From Datnioides undecimradiatus (Eukaryota > Chordata > Actinopteri > Lobotiformes > Datnioididae), in contig WARS01000015.1 in the NCBI GenBank assembly GCA_008933995.1, forward strand, positions 13,152,957-13,216,956: a DNA stretch of 64,000 nucleotides. Reading direction: 5' to 3'. Both the position numbers and the translations under genes were made by a program. A model generated the notes under the pieces. The model did no database searches and was not told where the DNA came from. It worked only from the letters and a program-made list of their open reading frames with translations. Shown here one piece after another: positions 26,301 to 39,945 of the stretch. Position 1 is the stretch's first letter; each line of letters starts with the position of its first letter.

Positions 26301-29300
26301 CTTTCCATTTACATGTCTCAGTGTCACAATCGGTCATGCCACATGTGACACCGAAACTGTGGGTATGTGACGACAACAACTGAACACGAGCAACAAAGCA
26401 ACAATGTGCATGTCGGTATGAGAAGCAACTTGTACTGAAAGAAAGAGAAGAAAATGAGAAAATGACTGTATGACCGTGGTAATTAAAGCTCAGCAGAAGT
26501 TAGAAAGCCTGTTTCATGGTCCTTTCCAGGCAGAGAGTTATGTATACATTGACAGAAACATCTGACAGCAAAGAGTAAGCAATGTGACTGATTTAAAAGT
26601 CTCAAGCAGCCCCTTGTTGGCATTTCAACAACTCCTCCACTCTCTTCTACGCAACCTGCATTTACCAGCCACTTCTGTTTCCTTTCTCTCTATCTGTCTC
26701 TCTGTCTCAGGGGAATCTTAGAAGAGAACCACAGGCAGAAAACTGAGTGATTCTTTGTCTTGCAACCCACGTCACTTTTTCCTGTGAAATTCGCTCTATC
26801 CCTCTGTGGCAGCTGTCACCTTTCCTTTAATCACTTTCTTCTTCTCTGCACAGCGAACTCCATTAATATTATAATGCCATCAAGGTGGGTTGATGCTGTT
26901 ATTGGTATGCATCTGATACTCAACCAGGGCTACTGTTTTTCAGACTGTGACAAGGCGCAGTAAACTATGTAACCATATACTTCGCAAGTCTCCCATGGCC
27001 CAGTTTGTGCTGAGATCAAAAAACACTCCAAGGACTTTCTGTCCATACTCCACTCTCACCTCTCCAACACTCCCGTCATTTCTTTCCAAAGATATTAACA
27101 TTGATCATCACAATACACCACACCCCTGTCTAAAGCAGTTAAGAAGCACATTGACAAGTAGGTTATAATGCATTTCATATGGGTGAGGCTTTTACTGAGG
27201 GAAGATCTTTATACAGAGAATGACTTTTAATGGAAGGGACTTAATGTCACCTCTGCTGACAAGCGCTATTTCAACAGCAGCTCATTAAAGTGACTCAGAG
27301 AAGAAGTCAAACTGGATGCAGTGGCATTTGTTATTCAGTGGCACGCTGTTTTCATCTCAACTACAATGCAACGCTATGGCTGTTTTGCCTACACACCATG
27401 CTGCGGTGATTCATATAAAGGGGAGGAGGAGAGATCCGCCAGGGCGTCTTCTGCATGGTCTGTATTTAGTGTTGTTTACATGGCTAGAGGTCACATTTGA
27501 AAGGCGTAGGTAACAGCTCATGCAACACCTGCCACTGAGCTCCTCAGGTCATGTTGACAGTTGTTAGCTGTGATTTGTATAATGAGAGTGTCGGACCAAG
27601 TGTGATCACTGTCACATAACTAACGAAGCCCAACTTTGTGTGTGTGTGTGTAATATGTATGCGTGAAAGTGAAGGTCTACGTCACACTGTATGATTGTGA
27701 TCTATACATGCATGTAAATTAATGTGCATGTGTCACTGACACTGTATTTAGCTTCAGACAGACACACTCAGAATCAGAATCTGGTTTACTGCCAAGTAGG
27801 TGTTAACATGTGAGGGATTTGCTTAGTAGGGAAAAAACAAAAAGTGAAGCAGAAGTTAAAAACCAAACAGAAAATAGAAAAAAAGTTTTTTAAAAGTTTT
27901 AAACAGCTCGGTGCTAAATGCCTAAGTTATGAAACTAATACTTCTGTAATGAAGGAGTCAGTGTTGAATGAGTCCAGCTGTGACCCAGCTGGTTGTTATA
28001 TGGGCCTCCAAATCTGACATATGAAGACTATTCATCCCCGATTACTATCAAGAGGAAGTCTGTTTGCAGCTTTAACAGGGAAAGGATGGAGGCCACGGAG
28101 AGAAAGTGAAGTGAAGTCAAGGTAGATCACAATTCAAGCGCATATATTCTTCTCCATCTTAAGTGATTAAGTGAATCTTAAGATGAAGTGATCTTATACA
28201 ACCTTGTTTTCGCAACTGCCGCTGCTGCCAGTTATATTTCAACATTTTCCAAAACTCATCCTGCGTCACACTCCACATTAACACAAAGGAGGCTCTAACC
28301 TGCTCTGTCACAAACGGAAGACGCTAAGAATCTAGTGGGAAATACTGCCACCTGATGAGGACAGCTAGTGACTGCAGCAGCACTCATGGAGAGCTCATGG
28401 AAAGGATGGTGAATGAAACCATTACAGGGACCCAGGTGCTTCCAATTTACAAACAGAAATCCGTGACAATCCCCGATCAGAAGTTTGTAGCTCTGCAGCT
28501 AATAGTCTGCATGAGCGATGAAGAGCCAAGTCTATTGAATCTTTGCTTTGAAAGAGACTGGATGAGAACAAGAGGATTCCTCTCAGTTTTCACTGGAGGA
28601 CGATCCCAATCATACCAAATGTAAAACATGCGAGGAGATAGTTGGTAAAAGGATAGTAATAAGTAAATCATTGCAAACTGTTCTCATGGGAATCAGACAA
28701 AAAAGGATAACAACAATATCACACTCCATGCAGCAAATGAATTTTTCTGCTGTACGGCATTAAACTTGGAGAAATTAAATGTATCTGAGAAGTGTGTGCA
28801 GTTATTTTTATGTCCTTGGCAATTCAAAATATATCTACATTTGAACATTAGTTAATATTGTCAATAGGTGCTCGGTTGTTTAATTTACAAAAACACAGGG
28901 GATGATTGCAACGCACTCTCTCAAAGTGTGACTTAATACACCAGCAAAGACAGAGTTTTCTAAGGTGCTGTTTACAGGGCAGGCACTATTCATAGTAGGG
29001 TTTACAGGTATGAGTTTAAAATATTGGTGCTTTCCTCACACACATTACAGCTGATTTCATTTCAATCAACCTGATGAGCTTTTGGTATTGTTTCAGATTA
29101 GAACCAACCTGTTATGCAGTAGGGTTGCTCTCCTGACCACGTCCCATCATCCAGACAAGTGCGCTCTGGTGAAGCATACAGTATGTGGCCCTCATTGCAG
29201 CTGAAGCTCAGAGTGTTCCCCTGTAGGTAGTGTGTCCCATTCTTCTTCCCATTCCTGGGTGTAGGAAGCCAGCCACAAGACACAACTAAAAGAAAGGTAT

Positions 29301-32300
29301 GCATGAACACACAGTACAAAACTTTCAAAACTAAATGCTTTCACTGAATTATATTCCTGTGGACAACGGGTGAATACCTAACCAAACATACACAAGATCT
29401 TACAAGGTCTGTATGCTTTTTTTGTCATTCCATCATTTTTAGATGTTATTTATTCAGAGATAACACAAGCAATAATACACAAGTATGATACAGCTTCCCT
29501 TTTGCATTAACACAAACAAAACAGACACAAATATGTCAACCATGTTTTTGCCTATGAGTATGAAAGACAATCAACCCAATGGTACCTGGCTCCAGGTCTG
29601 CCACCTTGGCCTGATGAATCTGGTAGGCCCTGAGTGTGGCGTTTCCCACTGTGAGGCTCCGAGTGGCCAGGGTATCATATTTACAGAACTCTGCTCCTTC
29701 TCCAGAGCACACTGTCAACATGTCTGCAACCAGAGGGTCATCTGGTCCCTCAGGTAGAGAAAAGGCAGGAACAAAAGCAGGATTGTGGCTTGGTGGGAAA
29801 AAGTAGGTATCCAAAAGGTACTTTGAGTCATATGTGAAGAGGGAGGACCTCTTTGAAATGTTCCCTGGGGATGAAAGCAAAACGCAAAACCAGTTAGGAC
29901 TGTGCAGCCATGTCAGATTGTTGGTTAGAAAAAAACACAGATTACAGGTTTTAGTCTGATCCGGCACTAACTGAAATGAACGGTGGTAGCTGTCGGGAGC
30001 ATCTATGATCACACAATGACAGATTTTTACATTACAAACACAAATGCAGCATTTGAACAGTAGGAAAACATTCAACGCATGTATATGAATAGTTGTCATA
30101 GCAACTGATTAGACATAGCTAACCGCATTTATGGGGATTATTACCACAGCAGCAAAACCAATCAGACTGCTTGGCTCAAACTACCCATTTTCAAAAACAA
30201 GGAAATAAAAATAAGAGACTTTAAGGCACGCTATAATTTGCAGATAAGAACATGATTCTAAGAGGTCAGTGAGTGACGTACACAGCATGCTGTCATGATC
30301 TTCTGCCGCAAACCAGTAAATCTACTGGTTGCCACAAGCTGAACTGCACTTACATTAAAATGAATGATTTCAGTCAAAAGGTCAAATCCATGAAAACTCA
30401 TCTACTGCAGTTTTGGGAGACATGTACTGTAATTACAGTTATTATAAGACATTACCATCATGTATGTGTGTGGTCTGACCACAACTGTGTTCCAGAAATG
30501 TGGTTCTCCCCCCTTTATATATTTCTGTAAGCTATTAAAGCTTAGCAACTCTAAAACACATCCTTTGTATTCTTCCTGTACACTCTTTAAACATTTGTCC
30601 ATGTTTCAACCAAATGTGGCTCAAATATGGAAGTCATTTATAAAGACACAAAGATGGGTAATCTTACCACCTCTTTCCTTCTAAACATGCAACACGTCTA
30701 ATATTCAGGCTGCATTAAAGAGAAAACTACTAATTTCAGCTCTGATCCATCTGATTGACAACTGGTTGTTTCATACACACAGGTTCAGCCATATTTGACA
30801 CTAACATCCGGCTCCAAAATTGAAGATTTCCTCTGCCGTGGCATCCCCTGGGGAGATGTACTGTCCCGGTTCGGTCAACAGGTCATCTGAGGGGTTAGAA
30901 TTCATCAGGCCAAGGAGACCCAGAGTGTGGTTGGTGAACTCAGTTGGAAGCAGAACGGTTGCTGCCATGGTTCCTTCAAACACACGAACCTCCACACCAG
31001 CACCAGACAGGAAGATTACTGTGACACTCTGAGGGCTGGGGGCGAACACGAACACTCCTAGAAAAAAGTATTTTTTGTATTTTTAATGCAAAATTAAAGA
31101 TGGTTAAAAAAATCGTAAAATGTGCATGTGTGAAAATTCAACAAACAGTTTTACGGTACACAATGGTTTGAAGTATGGGGCCCTGCAGAAGATGTTAGTG
31201 GCTACACTAGGTGCCATTCAGCTGTGGAAAATAAATAAACTAAGGTTGTAAAAGAGAAGAAAACTTCCCATCCTCATTAAACATGACACAAATTAGTTTT
31301 TTCTGTATGTTATATTTCCCTAGAGGAAAACTTCTTCATCTTCAGCCTTAGAGAAGACAGTACTTAGAAAAGAGTGCCAGTGTTTCAATGACGTCAGATT
31401 ACAATATTATTACAATGTATGAACTTCTTTAAATTGTAAAAACAGCTCCAGACTTCCTGATGTCGAGGTTGGGAATGTCTAGCTTGTTGAATCATCTTAC
31501 CATGAAGGTCCATCCATCTTTGCTCAGTGAAAGGAAGAACCTTCTGGTTTCTGAGCACCTGAAGTTGGCCCTCTGCTAGACGTACCTCAATGACATCAGA
31601 GGCCTTCTCCTGCATAGCCACTGATGACAACCTTGTGGCCTTGGCCAAGGAACCTTGGGGGGGCAATATACACATCACACTGTTACAGACACACTGTGTT
31701 TCATGAAGAATAGTTTCATCGCTGCTCAAGGCTCTGCAAAATCAAATAATCCAGATGTTAGACTTCGCTGATCTAATGAGGAGAATATTAATGACATCTG
31801 AACATCTAATTCAAAACAATAACCCTAACATCTGGACTTTTTCGCAACATTCAGAAATACTGAGCGCAAACAAGAGGGAACTAGGGAGAGTTGCTGTCAT
31901 TTTACAGCACCAGCATGGTTCACAAACACAAGGACCGGACATCACTAGCTTTCAGCTGAGCTGTGTAAGAGATAAGGGGGAGCCATAAATGCCCTGCATG
32001 ACAGGAGCGCAAGCACAAGCAGACCAACAAAACTGAGCAAGAAATACCAAGGTCAATACGTCTGAGCAAACTCTAAAACTCAGCAATCAATCTTGTGGCT
32101 GATAAAGAAAAAAAGAATCATTAAATAGGTCTCTCTGAAGAAATCCTGTTTCATACAAACAAAAAGGAGGAGACACAAGTAGTGTGGGGACGATGTGGGG
32201 GCACAGGCAGGGCTTTCAGGCCAAATGTGGACTCACCGCTCTTGAGTTTCACCTGCTCTGTTCTGGCCTGAACACTCAGCTCTTTGTGTGGCGAAGATAC

Positions 32301-35300
32301 AAGGTAGAACTCTCCTTTGCCATTGAAAGTGTAGCTGAGGCCGTTGAATGTTATGAAATGTGGATCACCAAGGACAACACCTGTGAGGCGTCAGAGAAAC
32401 AGAGCACTGATATTACCTGTATATGTTATTTATATTGTCCAAACTGATTGTTTGTTTACCTCTATTTATATTGTTCTTCCAAATCTATTTGTTGTTGTTT
32501 TATGTGTCTCCTATTTTGCTGCTGTCCAAATTCCCCTTGTGGGATTTAACAAATGTCCAAATCTTAACTTTGAGCTGTAGTCTGTAATTCATTTACTGCT
32601 CATGCAAACTGCTCTGGCTAATACCTGCTACTCCAGCATCCATTTACAGAGTAGAGCGTGTGTGCAGACATTCAGTATCGGCCAAACACAGGCACAAAAT
32701 ACACACATGAACACACATTCTGCCACTGTGTCTTTTATCATTCAGTAATTCGAAATGCCAAAAACACAATTAAACATACATGTGTGATGCTTGACAAACT
32801 ACTTGTATCTGAAAATTCACTGCATTGCATTTAATACACTTGTTCTGACTTATGGATGCTCTCACCAGCTCTCGGGGGTTGGTAGTTGCGACAGCCGCTA
32901 GAGGGTCGATGGTTAAAGTATATATGGCAGCTGTTGGACCACAGGCAGCAGTAGTAGAAGCTCATGACATCGTAAAGCCAGTGGGAGTACCCTGGCACCC
33001 GTGGTGGCTCCCTGTATGGAGGTGAGCCCCAATCGTGAGCCCTATCTGGAGTGCTGCCACCGATCGAGTCCCCCGTCAGCACCAGGGCGCCTGTGCTGTC
33101 ATAGCAGCACTGCTGCCCTGAACCATGCTTAGGACTGCAAATAGAAGAAGAAAACCATGTCAAAAAGGTGACAAAGGATTTGATTTTCACTTTTAAAAAG
33201 GTTAAAAACTTGATCTGTCCTCATGTCACTCCTACCTGGCCTGAATTGCCCTCACGCAGTGGACACTACCTGGATGATAAGTGCACACACTGCCCCTCTC
33301 AATGTCACAACTATAGTCAGTCTGTAACAACACAGTGAATAGAAATCAGCCTCAATTAAATAATTAGTGAAATTTAATGTGATTTGGCAATAAATACATT
33401 AGCATTCAAGTCAATCAGCATCACTTCTGTTGAGTGAACACAACATTGACAAGTCGATATGGAAAACTAGTGAAGGACCTTAAAGGTATTTTGATGCATA
33501 GACAGGTCTAATTTCTAAGAAAGAAATATTTTCTGGATTTTTTAATTTAAATTCTTTAAATTCCTCCATCATCTGATCATTTCAAGTGGGGCTTAAAACA
33601 TTTTTGTCTCATTCAGTTCTAACTCTGGTGGCCATCATCTGTAGAGTCCTGTGAGAGCAAAGGCCGCATTGATTTTGGTTTTAGTACATTTCAATAGGTA
33701 AGCACCCTTAATGCTGACCACACATTATGATTTAACACAAAGCATGCTCCCTTTGACTTTGTTTCCACATTATTAGAGGAATAAGAATTCATCATTTATA
33801 CCTGCTGCAGTTCTTTCCTACTCTTCCAGAAACTCAATCACAGTCTCGAATCACAATGTGTCTGTCACCATGAGAACCATTTTAGTATATGACCCCAAAA
33901 CCGTAATTCTTTGTCAGAGTTATTTGGCTTTTATTATCTTCCAATGACTATGATAACCACGTCTATTTTTCTTTCAGATTGCAGAACGTCCTTGTTTGTT
34001 ATACAAGAACTGCCTTTGGGGGAGGGGATTCAATAGTTTCTGGACCTGAATATTAAATACAGTTTTTAACAGGAACTGAGCATAACCTTCATGAACCAAT
34101 TTATGGTCTAATATTAAATTTAAGTCTTAGCTAAACAGTCTGTAAACAAAGTATTTATTTGCCTTGACAATATTTAAATTGTTTTCATCTTTTGTCTGTA
34201 AGAAACAGCTCATGTAATTGTTATTGTCTCATTTTGTCTAACAGAGAATGTCACTCACACAATGTTTACTAATGTCACCACACTCAGATCTACCCTCATC
34301 AGAATACCAAGTGAATTGCTTGAGCAATGCATTGCTATTAATATCAAAAAATATATATAACACAATTATGCCAGATCACTCACGTGAAATCTGCCTGTGT
34401 CTGCTCGGGCCTGTGCCAGAATACAAGGGCAATCAATGAGCTCATCCAGGAAGTTGGGCAGCTTCTCCTCCAGGACGTCCCATTGCAGACACTTGCTCTT
34501 GGCCCAGGCTGCAGAGTCATCTCTGAAAGCCTGCTCCAGGTGCCAGGCTAAGACATGACCTCCGCTCCAGAGCCCCTGTACATCCCTGCACGTAAACAGT
34601 TATCACTTGGACTTACTTCCTGAAAATATAAACTTCAAATCAAAGTTAAAATTGGTGCTATAACTTATGGTTAGGTGAGTTTCTTTGTCTAACAACTTAT
34701 TAATCTTTCCATCAAAGTTTCCAAATAACATCCCTGTCAATGTTATCTTTTTCTTACCGTGACAATTCATAACAGCTGTAAAATCAGCAGCATTGTAGTC
34801 ATTTCCTTTATCACCCAAATAAGGTCAGAAAATAGTTCATTTAAATGTACTCTTGTTGCTTGTTGCACACAGTGCTATTATCAAAATTGGCATATTTCTG
34901 TAATGCTTGATATGAATTATGGATACCTTGCTCCATCTGACACAGAACTAGCAGTGATGCGAATATTCCCCAACTCCCAGTCAGAGTACTCCTGCGAGGG
35001 CTCAGGGATGAAGCTGAAGGCACCAGTGTTGGACAGATTCCTGCTGAGAGAGTACAGATAGCTCAGCTCAGCGTGCAGAGAGGATGATCCGTTCGTCCCT
35101 GCCTCTGTGCTCCTGCTGAACTCTCTGTAACCCCAAAGCTCTATGTTGACCTTTTCCGCTCCAATCAAAGAGCTGTTCCACGTCATCTTAAGCCGTCCTG
35201 CTTTGTTCTCTCTGCCGTAGTTCTGCCACTGCGTTGCATTCACCAGCGTCACTTCAAAGGCAGGATCCGCTTTACTGGGGTGAACTAACACAGTGAAAAA

Positions 35301-36836
35301 CAGAAAATATTAAATGGGACACACAAGCAACCGCTTTTGGTCTAATAAACTTTGCTGATCTGAAGTAAAAAGTAATAATTATTGCAAAAAGTGTCTTTGC
35401 CATCTTAAGAACTGCAACTGAACTACCAAAACAACAAAAAGTATTCTTTAAGTAGAAATTCTGAGCATTTATCCTACATCAGCACAGTGTGTAATGGTTT
35501 CTAAATAAGAAAAAAAACAAATGACATGTTTAGGTGGAAAAATTCATGACAGCATTTCAGCAACATACCTGACAAATACTCTCCAGATCTATCAAAAGTT
35601 ACTCCATCTGTTGAGACAGCAAACGGTACCCAACCCGTCTCATACAGTAAAGGAGAGATGCAGTGGGCGTGGCCATTAGCATCAACAAACCCTTCTCGTT
35701 CAATGTCACCTTTGAACCTACAACAGAAACAGAGAAACTTTTTTGTTTTTAGCTAGCACAACAATACCACTACTGCTCTGTTCTTAACACCATTTCTCTC
35801 CTGTAACATTGATACACACTCCCTGTGGTCGGCAGAATAAACATTTAAAGTGCATTAATGCAACATGGTATTTAAAGACACACTCTGGAAATAGTAACAA
35901 ATCCATCACAGGTTGATATGTTACTTGGTCACTGAATATTAAAACTGGAATATGTAACTTCAAACGCAGCGTCATATTTTACTTCATAAAGTGTGGCGTG
36001 TTCGATGCAGATGCTTCCATGAGCAGCATCATAACGTGCCAGGCACCATTTATACTGCTTGTTGCTTGTAATACTTCCTCACTGCAGGAGAAACTCCTCC
36101 AACAGGTTCTCGTTTGTTTAGTGTTAGAAAATTGGCAAATGTTGTGCAAAAGACTCGAAGATAAATTATGGTATGAGTTTCGTAACAAATATCACTTGTC
36201 AGTACTTCATCTGCTGAAAATTATGCACTTGGAAAAACTAATTGTGAATTGTATACACTGTTTACATTTTCCTCGTCGTGTACTTTAAATGAAAATAATC
36301 CCCTGTTGAGTGTCAATATTCAATATTTATGTCATTGCCACTCTGTGTGCTCAAAGACACAAACCTGCAGAGAAGGTGTGCTCCAGGATGAAGAGCCAAA
36401 CTGAGGATCCTTAGAGCTCTTCCACCTAGCATTGAGCTGGAGTGAGGCATGACCTGGAAACAGGACTGGTTGTAGTCTGCACAGCAGTTCAGCAAAGACA
36501 CACATGTTGCATGGCAAGAGCATTCCTCCAACAAGTCTCCACACTTTCCCTTGCATGTTTGACCTGACAAAACACAAAAACAATGTGACAAAGAGTGCAC
36601 TGAATTCTATTAATGTGATAACCTGCAAAACAAATTGCAGAACATTTGGTTGGCTGTATGAAGTTATGTTACACATTGCACCCTAGTTATAAGAATTCAA
36701 AATGTATGTCCTTGCACAGCAGCTGACGTAAATTCTAAAAAACAAAACACGTTTAATGTAACTTACCAGCTGTTTCAGGTAAGCAAAAAAGAAAAAATCC
36801 ACACAGGTAAACGGTCTGTCTCATGTGTGCTCTCAT
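18017..36836 (-). CDS. susd2: Sushi domain-containing protein 2, complete, 14 coding exons
   Basis: Type I membrane glycoprotein of 828 codons; human SUSD2 is about 822 aa. Exons (plus coordinates, in order of transcription): 36767-36836, 36365-36563, 35569-35717, 34927-35284, 34384-34585, 33236-33321, 32866-33134, 32237-32380, 31501-31653, 30806-31057, 29586-29864, 29109-29285, 22246-22342, 18017-18068. All phases join. Domains: signal peptide (1-22), somatomedin B with eight cysteines (26-60), a central extracellular region, AMOP (about 259-445), a von Willebrand type D domain (about 445-640), one sushi domain (723-778), a membrane helix (about 782-803) and a short basic cytoplasmic tail. 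The vWD domain keeps GDPH at about 449-452, the motif where SUSD2 and mucins are known to cleave. SUSD2 is a surface protein linked to cell adhesion. Exon 10 uses the weaker donor GTTAGT and exon 9 an AAG acceptor. The last two introns are long (6.8 and 4.2 kb). Confidence 0.93.
19404..19436 (+). repeat. (GAT)n trinucleotide microsatellite
   Basis: About 11 GAT/TGA units in the last SUSD2 intron. The minus strand reads as a histidine run in one frame, which has no coding meaning here. Confidence 0.9.
19930..21226. repeat. Cluster of CA/TG and CT microsatellites
   Basis: Four dinucleotide tracts lie within 1.3 kb of the last SUSD2 intron: (AC)n 19930-19954, (CT)n(CA)n 20103-20140, (TG)n 20301-20335 and (CA)n 21188-21226. 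Adjacent CA and TG tracts are mutually complementary. Confidence 0.9.
25255..25674 (+). pseudogene. Mariner-family transposase relic
   Basis: The plus strand reads [10 protein letters not shown], then ELWRNG, then [10 protein letters not shown], then a YDFLLF block, the spacing and motifs of a mariner (Tc1/mariner superfamily) transposase C-terminal half. The HHDNAPAH aspartate and the later aspartate in YDFLLF are both visible. An upstream piece (about 25255-25320) needs a frameshift to join, and the block between the two acidic motifs is degraded. About 140 residues of the usual 340-350 remain. It sits in the 6.8-kb intron of SUSD2, on the opposite strand to that gene. It is a dead fragment; no terminal repeats were identified. 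Confidence 0.8.
27768..27860 (+). repeat. Short interspersed fish repeat ('GAATCAGAATCTGGTTTA' type)
   Basis: The segment starts with AGAATCAGAATCTGGTTTAC followed by a GCCAAGTAGGT block and a GGGATTTGCTT block, a combination I recognise from a common fish interspersed repeat. It lies in a SUSD2 intron. Confidence 0.55.
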
Positions 36837-37464
36837 GTTTTCATCTTAGAAAAACTAAATTACGCCACTTGAACTTGGATGCCTGTCTTACATCATGCTT
36901 GGTCGAAATGCGGACAGCGAGGTGTACCAAAGGTCACGCGCATAGAAAGCAAGCCTAACTTAACGAGTTAAGTTATTAATTAACCGACAATTTATTGCTA
37001 TTAAAGCCGTTTTTCTTTACAGACACCAACATTAAATATATCTATATTTACTTCACAATACATATATTTTCATACGTAAAAGTGCGCTTTAAGTCATTCT
37101 AGGTAGGACTGTAACTTTACCGTTAACATCTACGTAATCTCGACTAAGTACTTTACCCTCGCGAGACCTTGCGGTATCTGCGCGTGCGCACATCGTAACA
37201 CAGTGAACCAGAATGAGCTGAATGAGCTGAGAGGGGTTGTCAAATATATAAAATTTCTCTCTTCGGTTGTGTTGACCCACTCCTGGATAATCTCCACCAC
37301 GTTGGCCGCGATAAGAAACATAATGGTGTAATTGTAACGGAGACGTCAGGTCTCTCATTGTCAAATAACAAGCTAACAAGCTAGCTACTGTTACCTCAAA
37401 GCTCACATAGACAGCAGCTGCTTCTGGTAAGAGATAGCAGTTTTCAGGGCAGCAGTCACAGAAA
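36837..37464. promoter_or_regulatory. Bidirectional promoter region between SUSD2 and the DHRS13-like gene
   Basis: The start codons of SUSD2 (minus) and the DHRS13-like gene (plus) are head to head with 628 bp between them. The stretch has more CpG than the flanks, no TATA box, and a perfect NRF-1-type palindrome TGCGCGTGCGCA at 37179-37190 (reverse strand TGCGCACGCGCA). Such sites are typical of shared TATA-less promoters. Shared regulation is inferred. Confidence 0.6.
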
Positions 37465-39459
37465 ATGTATTTTTTCTACACAATCATCGCGTCTTTAGCA
37501 TCGTTTTTCGTTCTGAAATGGATGAAAAAGAGGAGGTATTGCACCGACCTGAAAAGACTCGATGGAAAAACAGTCCTTATTACAGGTAACGTTAAATAAA
37601 CACCAATTGTTTGTTGCAGCAAATATCTCACTTAGGTTACCTTGTTTGTTAGGTGACCAGACTTTGTGTGAACAGCAGTGCGGTTTTATTTAATGTATTA
37701 GTCAGTGTGACATATCATAAAAGCTGAACCACATCTACACCAAACATAACCGTCCATTGATATTACAGTAAATTTCTGATTATTGCAGGCACTGTCACTA
37801 AAAGTCATGGGGCTCACATGAGGACTAGCACATAAATTAACTCTACATATTTTTTTATTTTCTTTGCAGGTGGGAATTCTGGCATTGGTAAGGACACAGC
37901 TGTTGCCTTGGCAATGAGAGGCGCTCGTGTCGTCATTGCTTGTAGAGATGTGGACAAAGCTGAGAAGGCCGTGAGGGAGATCAAGTTCAAGAGTCACAGC
38001 CTGAATGTCCTTCACATGGAGCTGGATCTGGCCAACCTGCGCTCTGTAAGGGAGTTCTGTAAGAACTTCCTCCAGAGAGAGAAGAGGCTTGACATCCTGA
38101 TCAATAATGCAGGTGAGAATGTCAACATAGAGGAGTCTTACATGAAAACCTGAAAGAGCGAAAGAAGAGGAAGTGCATACTATCAAAAAGAAAACCTAGG
38201 CGGTTTGTTTGGCCAGACATTAGGACTTATCTGAATAAAGGGTCTAAGCTTTAAAGGTTATGTATATTTTTCCAAGATAATGCCTTCCTGACTTGACTTC
38301 TGTCATGTTTAGCAATAAAAAAGTTGAGTCATTAAAATGTTCTGTCCAATGTACTGTCAACATCCTGCTGCTGTACATCCACACCAGGCTGTGGACTTTC
38401 AAAATCACTGAGAGGTGGATTTTGTGTCATTCTTTTTTTGGGATGTGATATTAGTTTTAGACACATCAAAGCTACAAATCTGCATTTAGTAAGAACAACA
38501 AGGTTGTCAGAGTATTAAAGAGGAACAAAGAGAAATGTGTTCCCTTCAAGAAAAGTCTGTTGACCTGTTAATGGAGGATATTTAACAACAAAGCATGCAT
38601 TCTGAAGTACTGAAGTGAAGGTTTCAGACTTGATCAACTTTAATCAATCCTGGAAGGCTAATTAATTGTTAAAGTGGCAGTATAAGAACAGCCAGATGTT
38701 TCTACTCTCTCCACCTCATTGTTTTGACCTCTTTATACAACCTCTGTGATGCTCCTACAGGCATGCCCAGCATCCTTGACTGGACGGACGATGGCTTCAG
38801 CATGTGTTTCGGCGTCAACCACTTGGGTCACTTCCTCCTAACCAATATGCTCCTTCCACGTCTAAAGGAGTGTGCCCCCAGTCGGGTGGTCACCCTCACG
38901 TGCTCCACTTACAAATACCAGAAACTAGATTTTCAGGATCTCAACTACAACCTGCTGCCCTTCTTTACCTACTGCCGCAGCAAGCTGGCTAACATCTACT
39001 TCAGTCAGGAACTGGGCCGCATCACAGAGGGGAAAGGAGTGACATCCTATGCTGTGCACCCCGGTAAGAGTTTTTTTTTAATTATTTATTAAATAAAAAA
39101 TATTGTTAAAATAAAATTCAATCAGAATAAAAGCATTATGTGCGTTACTGACACTATTTGTGTCATATCCCCATATTATCTCTCTGTTTGATGCTGCAGG
39201 TTTTGTCCAAAGTGGCTGGACGTGCCACTACTCCATCCTGTTCCGGATGCTGATGAAGGTGATCATGTGGATGTTTTTTGTGCCTTGTGAGATGGGAGCT
39301 CAGACTGTCATCTACTGTGCTGTGTCAGATGAAGCTGCCAAACACAGCGGGGGTTACTTCGTCGATTGCCGACCAGTTACTCTGCGTCCTTTTGCAAGAG
39401 ATGCTGGTGTGGCCAAAAAACTGTGGGAGGCCAGTGAAAGACTGGTGAAACTGGCCTGA
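37465..39459 (+). CDS. DHRS13-like short-chain dehydrogenase/reductase (retinol dehydrogenase-like), complete, 4 exons
   Basis: NAD(P)(H)-dependent oxidoreductase of 308 aa in the classical SDR family. Exons: 37465-37585, 37870-38112, 38761-39063, 39200-39459; every intron is phase 1. An N-terminal hydrophobic segment followed by KKRR suggests membrane anchoring, as in retinol dehydrogenases 11-14. The cofactor motif TGGNSGIG is at about 40-47, NNAG at about 118-121, the catalytic serine in TCSTY and the active-site YCRSK (Y-x3-K). The C-terminal LWEASERL resembles vertebrate DHRS13, and human DHRS13 is longer (377 aa). Fish carry several dhrs13a copies, so the exact symbol is left open. The substrate is probably a retinoid or another lipid-like carbonyl, by family only. 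It is transcribed away from SUSD2. Confidence 0.88.
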
Positions 39460-39939
39460 AGATGGGAGGTGGAAACTTTTTTATGTTAAAGCCATTTATG
39501 GTATTGTAATTGATGTTATTTTTTAAACTGTTGTGTACAATGCAGCTGTAAAAAATGTTTGGTTTTTTTATGTGCTTGTGTATTTATATATGTATAATAA
39601 TGATTTAATGTTTCAAACACTTGGGTTGTATAACAGGTTGTCCATCTTTCTGTCCATCCTATTCTTGTGAACACACTATCAAAGTGAGGGAATTTCTGCA
39701 AATTTTGCATTTGAAATCACAAAACTAATCAGACATTGGTCGTTAAAGGTCATTGTCACCTGACATTTGTTTTTTGTTTGCTTTTTTTTTTTTTTTTTAC
39801 CAAGAATGTACATGCTTATTATGTATAACAGGATGAACTTTTGAAGTGATATTGTAAAACCAAAAGGTCAACTTAAATGTGACATTATAATGTTCTGCAA
39901 AAACACTTTTATTTTTATTATTCAGTGTAATAACTCAGG

Positions 39940-39945
39940 AATAAA
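39940..39945 (+). terminator. Polyadenylation signal of the DHRS13-like gene
   Basis: AATAAA lies about 480 nt after the stop codon, following AT-rich 3' UTR with a poly-T tract. It is the clearest canonical signal before the next gene. Confidence 0.5.

Noticed and set aside
28355..28670. Possible BED-type zinc-finger fragment of a hAT transposase (KCKTCEEIV in one frame)
   Set aside because: Only one C-x2-C pair, a stop codon just upstream, and no histidine pair or following transposase sequence.
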